Source: Petaurus breviceps papuanus (Eukaryota; Chordata; Mammalia; Diprotodontia; Petauridae). From it: a stretch of 64,000 nucleotides of DNA. A program made the position numbers and the translations under genes. Under the pieces are notes generated by a model. The model did not search any database. It saw only the letters and a program-made list of their open reading frames with translations, and was not told the DNA's origin. This document shows, one piece after another, positions 60,290-64,000 of the stretch (its first letter is position 1; every line of letters starts with the position of its first letter). Location of the stretch: assembly GCA_028583685.1 (NCBI GenBank), contig JAMXIF010001194.1, forward strand, positions 5,115,130 through 5,179,129, given 5' to 3'.

Positions 60290-60900
60290 ATTCAGCAAGA
60301 ATTGCAAGTGCCTACCTACATCCCAGTCCCTTTGCCAGGAACACAGAGACAAAATCCAAACAGCTGCAGCCTTCAAGGAATTTACCTGCTATTGAGAAAA
60401 ACAACAGGGACTTCGATGTAAGTAAATACAAATTACACACAATTTCAGGGAGTGGGAGCACTAACAGGGAATTAGGAAAGGCTCCATAGAAGGGCTTTAC
60501 ATACTGAACAGAGGAGTTTGTCATTTGTGCTTGAGGCAATAGGGAGCTTTTTGAGAGGGATTCACTACTGAGATCCCTGCTTAAGAAATGTCAATTTGGT
60601 GGCTATGTGGAGGAAAGTAACTGAAGGCAAGGAGGCTGATGAGGTGACTGCTACAGGAAGGGGCAACAGGTAATGAAGGCCTGAACTAGGGTGGTATTCT
60701 GTGTGAGTTGACGGGAGAGGACAATGTAAGAGATGCTTTGGAGGTAGAATCAGTGAGAGCTGGCAACAGATCAGATTTGGCAGCCAAGACAAGGTAAAGA
60801 ATTAAAGATGACTGAGTCTGGGAAACAGTGAAAGATGCTGGTGCACTGAGTAGAAATAAGGAAGTTAGGAAAACCAGGAGGTTTGGAAGAAAATTAATAG
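60290..60900 (-). mobile_element. L2-like LINE, minus strand
   Basis: aaggaatttacctgctattg, ttaggaaaggctccatagaa, gaacagaggagtttgtcatt, ttgaggcaatagggagcttt, tgaaggcctgaactagggtg are the reverse of the family's 3' region. Confidence 0.65.
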
Positions 60901-60957
60901 TAATACCTAGAATTTATATTATGCTTCCCATACATTATCTTCTATTTTGGACCTGTT

Positions 60958-61035
60958 GAGTGTGTGTTTATACATACACACATATGTGTATATATGTGTG
61001 TGTGTGTATGTGTACATATACATATATAAGTAAAT
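60958..61035. repeat. TG/TA microsatellite
   Basis: Mixed tgtgtgtgtgtatgtg and tacatatacatata runs. Confidence 0.85.
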
Positions 61036-61434
61036 ATATACATACCTATGAGATACCTATGAAGATTGGTCCAATAGACAATTATTGATGAAGGACTAAG
61101 CACTCAGGAGAGAGACTAGGCCTGAATATTTAGATCCAGGAAAGTAATTTTCATAAAGGTACGGTAATAGTTAAACCCTTAAGAAATGATGGTATTGTCA
61201 AGATAGAAAGTGTAGAGAAAGAAGGTGGTCCAGGAATGAGTGTTGGAAGACTATTCTCTGTGTCAAGGGAAATATGAGACTGGGAACAAGTAGACAGAGT
61301 GGTAGGTAGAGAACCAAGGAAGAGCAGATGTGTGACAACAAACCCCGCGTTCTTGATCTTGAGATCTTGAAGACTACTACCAATACTGACCCATAGATGG
61401 TAGTACAGGATAAAGAAATGTGAACTAGCTCCCT

Positions 61435-61610
61435 TAGAATAACCAGAGCTGGAAACGACCCTAGACATCATCTCATTTTAAAGATGAGAAAATTGAGGAC
61501 TGGCTAGGGAATGGTGACTTGCCCAATCTAGTAGGATTAATTTGTGGCAAAATCAAAATTATAACTCAGATTTCCTGACTCAGCCTAGTTCTCTTTCCAT
61601 GACTTGCAGG
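61435..61610 (-). mobile_element. MIR-type SINE, minus strand
   Basis: gagctggaaacgaccctaga, catctcattttaaagatgag, aaaattgaggactggctagg, aactcagatttcctgactc. Confidence 0.55.
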
Positions 61611-61914
61611 TCACATCTGGATGATCCTGGTTCACCTAGGGTTGTCTAGGCATATCCAAGTTCTGAATCAGCATGTACAAAGTATGTGGGTAGGTAACCA
61701 ATGGACTTAGGCTAAACAATCTTTGTAAGTCTCTCTGAGCTCTAACATTTCCCCCCTAAGGCCCCTGATATTTTATTAATTAAGATTTCTTCCAGCTCTA
61801 ACATTCTCTGTTCTAAGATTTCCCTAGGATCTCTTACGCTATGATTCTTATGACATGGTAATATCAGAACTTAGTCTATAACCATCACTTTTCAAATCTA
61901 CTTTCTGTTATAAG

Positions 61915-62020
61915 TGTAACCCTAGTCCCAAAGCCCATTGGTATGGGACTTTCTCCTCAAGGGCATTAATTTCCACAACATGAAGAGAGTTCTATACCAA
62001 TGGACTTTGGGACTGGGGTT
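61915..62020. repeat. Inverted repeat with 27-base arms, possibly an LTR 5' end or MITE
   Basis: Arms 61918-61944 and 61994-62020 match at 25 of 27 positions when one is reversed (core cccaaag-ccattggtat). Loop is 49 bases. The left arm with its preceding tgt also resembles the start of the LTR at 37696. No clear target duplication. Confidence 0.6.
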
Positions 62021-62859
62021 GGAAAAACAAGAGACATTCAGCATCAAAATATATCTGTGATAGCCAGTTAGCTCTTCAAATGTTGGTTTTGCTCTTGGGG
62101 ATGGAGGGATTATGACTGCAGATAGAGCCTTAATTCTAATGATATTGGATTTGATAGGCAAGCCTGAGTTGTTAGTTTAATGCTTAGCCTTCTAAGTCAG
62201 TTAATCTGTTCTGGAGAATCAGAGTCATTTATAACAGGGGACCAGTGTGTGAATGCCTCTGATGTTACTCCTCACACGGAGGAGGTAAAGGAGCCTGCTT
62301 CTAGGAGGGTCATGATGATATGGAATGGAAGTACCTTGGGGACACTGTGGAGCATGTGTAGACATTCCATAATAAGTCCTACTCTTTTAACCAAAAGGCA
62401 GCCTTTTGGATCAGCTGTGTAGCCAGATCTGGAGTGTATTCAAAAGACAGTAGCTGACCAGAGCCTCAGTTCTTTCTCTTAGTGAATCTTTCCTTGGTTT
62501 TGGCTCTTTTAATTGTGCAGTGGAAAACAAGGGGAGAGGCCTTGGCTCCTTCCCTATGATGTCAAATGATAGTCCGGCAAAAACAGACCTTGTTTGACTT
62601 ACTTTTCTTTCTAGATGAGGGAGGTTAATCTGGAGGCTCCGATGGTATGGATTTCAGAAGTTCATGAGAGTGAGACCCTGGGTATCATCGAGTCAAAGAG
62701 GAAGAGTCCTTGGCAGTTTTTTCAGTCTGCCCAGCATTATTGTACCAAAGGGCAAGAAGTGACCTCCAGGACCTAGCCCAGTAGCAGCTGAGACAAAAAC
62801 TCCGGACTAATCCAGCAGACATACTGCATTTGGATATGAACTTGGTGGGATCAATGAGA

Positions 62860-63020
62860 GGTGGTTTGTTCAGTTGTGTCATGACCCCATTTGGAGTTTT
62901 CTTGGCAAAGATACTGAAGGGGTTTGCCATTTCCTTGTCTAGCTCATTTTACAGATGAGGAAACCAAGGCAAACAGGGTTAAGTGACTTGTCTAGGGTCA
63001 CACAGCCAGATTTGAACTCA
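62860..63020 (-). mobile_element. tRNA SINE with RTE-type tail, minus strand
   Basis: tgtgtcatgaccccatttgg, agttttcttggcaaagatac, ttacagatgaggaaaccaag, agtgacttgtctagggtcac. Head truncated after the A/B-box region. Confidence 0.7.
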
Positions 63021-63084
63021 GGAAGATAAAAGTAAGAACTGAAGGGCATTGGACTACATGATCTCTAAGGCCCTTTTCATCCCT

Positions 63085-63300
63085 GACATTCTACCACCTT
63101 TGAAAAGCAAGGCCAAGGTCATCCCCTGCATCCTGGGGTCATCTCCAGTTGCCTTGACCTTTGTCATGCCACTGGGCTTGTATGACTCCAGAGAAGAGAG
63201 TGAGACTGATGACTGGGCAGCTTGCCTAACTTCAGTTCAATTCCCTCGAAAGTCAACCTGTAATATCATCTGTTCTCTTCTTGAGTGAAAGAGGAATAAA
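63085..63300 (+). repeat. Dispersed-repeat-like segment
   Basis: ttgaaaagcaaggccaaggt, atcccctgcatcctggggtc, atctccagttgccttgacct. I recall this text as a common marsupial interspersed repeat, so the 79-codon frame across it is not a gene. Confidence 0.4.
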
Positions 63301-63554
63301 AGCCACTGAGCCATACCTATTTAGCCAAAATCCAAGTTACTTGAAAAACTTTGTAACAATACATTCTCTACTACAGATTCGAACTAACAACAGAAAGTAA
63401 AAAATGAACTTTAAACTTCTCCCCTCTCTGTATTCTTCTCATAGTCTTTACTATTTGCTTGGACATTGTTCACAACCAACCTTTCACTGTAACCTTTGTT
63501 TTTTCAGGGTGTCTTGTCTTCCCTGAAAGATTATAAGCTTTCTGAGTTGTACTG

Positions 63555-63685
63555 ATTCTCATTCTCTCTCTTTCTTTCTTTCTCTCTCTCTTTCCTCACT
63601 CTTTTTCCTCTCTCTCTCTCTGTCTCTTTTTCTTTCTCTCTCTCTCCCCACTCTCTTTCCTCTCTGTCTCTCTTTCTCCACTTAT
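63555..63685. repeat. (CT)n-rich microsatellite
   Basis: tctctctttctttctttctc-type runs with cactctttttcctc interruptions. Confidence 0.9.
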
Positions 63686-63739
63686 ATAAGTAGCTTGTGC
63701 TTAGTAGAAGGTCAGTAAATTGTTTGACTGGTTTAGAAG

Positions 63740-63915
63740 ATCACAGACTTAAATTTAGAACTTATCTTAGAGGTCTGCTAGACTAGCTCCCTTATTTTAC
63801 TGATGAGAAAAGTGAGGCCTGGGAGAGTTAACTGACTATAGGTAGTAAGTGCCAGAGGTAGGATTCAAATTGAGGTCCTCTGATTCCAAATTAAATACGA
63901 TTTCCACTCCAGCCT
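63740..63915 (-). mobile_element. MIR-type SINE, minus strand
   Basis: ctagactagctcccttattt, tactgatgagaaaagtgagg, aggtaggattcaaattgagg, tcctctgattccaaatta. Confidence 0.55.
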
Positions 63916-64000
63916 GCTGTAGCAGCAAGCACCCCAAGCACGTCCTCAGGGTGGCTACCACAGGTTCTTGGATCTGCTTTGTTAAAGGAAAGCAACTCAA

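Noticed and set aside
63049-63288. 79-codon frame with protein-like composition
   Set aside because: The DNA resembles a common marsupial dispersed repeat, with no start context or conserved domain.

Overview
This is a mammalian nuclear window and almost certainly marsupial. It holds two host genes in the head-to-head order DPM1 / MOCS3, and the rest is a dense pile of interspersed repeats: L1, an ORF1-only L1 relative, RTE/BovB-like LINEs, L2-like and CR1/L3-like LINEs, CORE/MIR SINEs, and many young tRNA-type SINEs with the box 'gctaggtggc'. That repeat mix, from memory of repeat families, is typical of marsupials and not of eutherians. The species cannot be fixed from the sequence alone.

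Layout. Positions 1-15904: the 5' part of DPM1 on the minus strand. Exon 1 (15732-15904), exon 2 (11467-11566) and a 34-base exon 3 (7379-7412) are all visible with correct splice sites and phase. The gene runs off the left edge in intron 3, which carries a processed CDK5 retrocopy (2537-3886) inside an old SINE. Positions 15390-17310 are a CpG-rich island. The 325 bases between the two start codons form a shared bidirectional promoter. Positions 16230-17600 are the intronless MOCS3 gene, complete (456 aa), with E1-like and rhodanese domains intact. From 17601 to 64000 no host gene is supported. The stretch is repeats, nested repeats, one BLOC1S2 retrocopy (53032-53919), two or three LTR-like fossils, microsatellites, and islands of unassigned sequence.

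The most interesting structure is a family of about 3-kb elements seen three times (21236-24325 minus, 32665-35637 minus, 50415-54592 plus). Each has a GC-rich 5' leader, one L1-type ORF1 (coiled coil, RRM, C-terminal domain), a shared 1.1-1.3 kb non-coding tail with a TA-rich microsatellite, target-site duplications, and no ORF2. This is the HAL1 ('half-L1') architecture. The three copies share the same tail, so this looks like a family rather than three accidental deletions. The third copy later received a BLOC1S2 retrocopy that appears to derive from a transcript starting in, or retaining, intron 1. That retrocopy keeps a 99-codon ORF starting at the same methionine as the short human isoform.

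Functionally, DPM1 (dolichol-phosphate mannose synthesis in the ER) and MOCS3 (sulfur transfer for molybdenum cofactor and tRNA thiolation in the cytosol) are unrelated housekeeping genes sharing a promoter. All family names come from recognition by eye; no database search was run.
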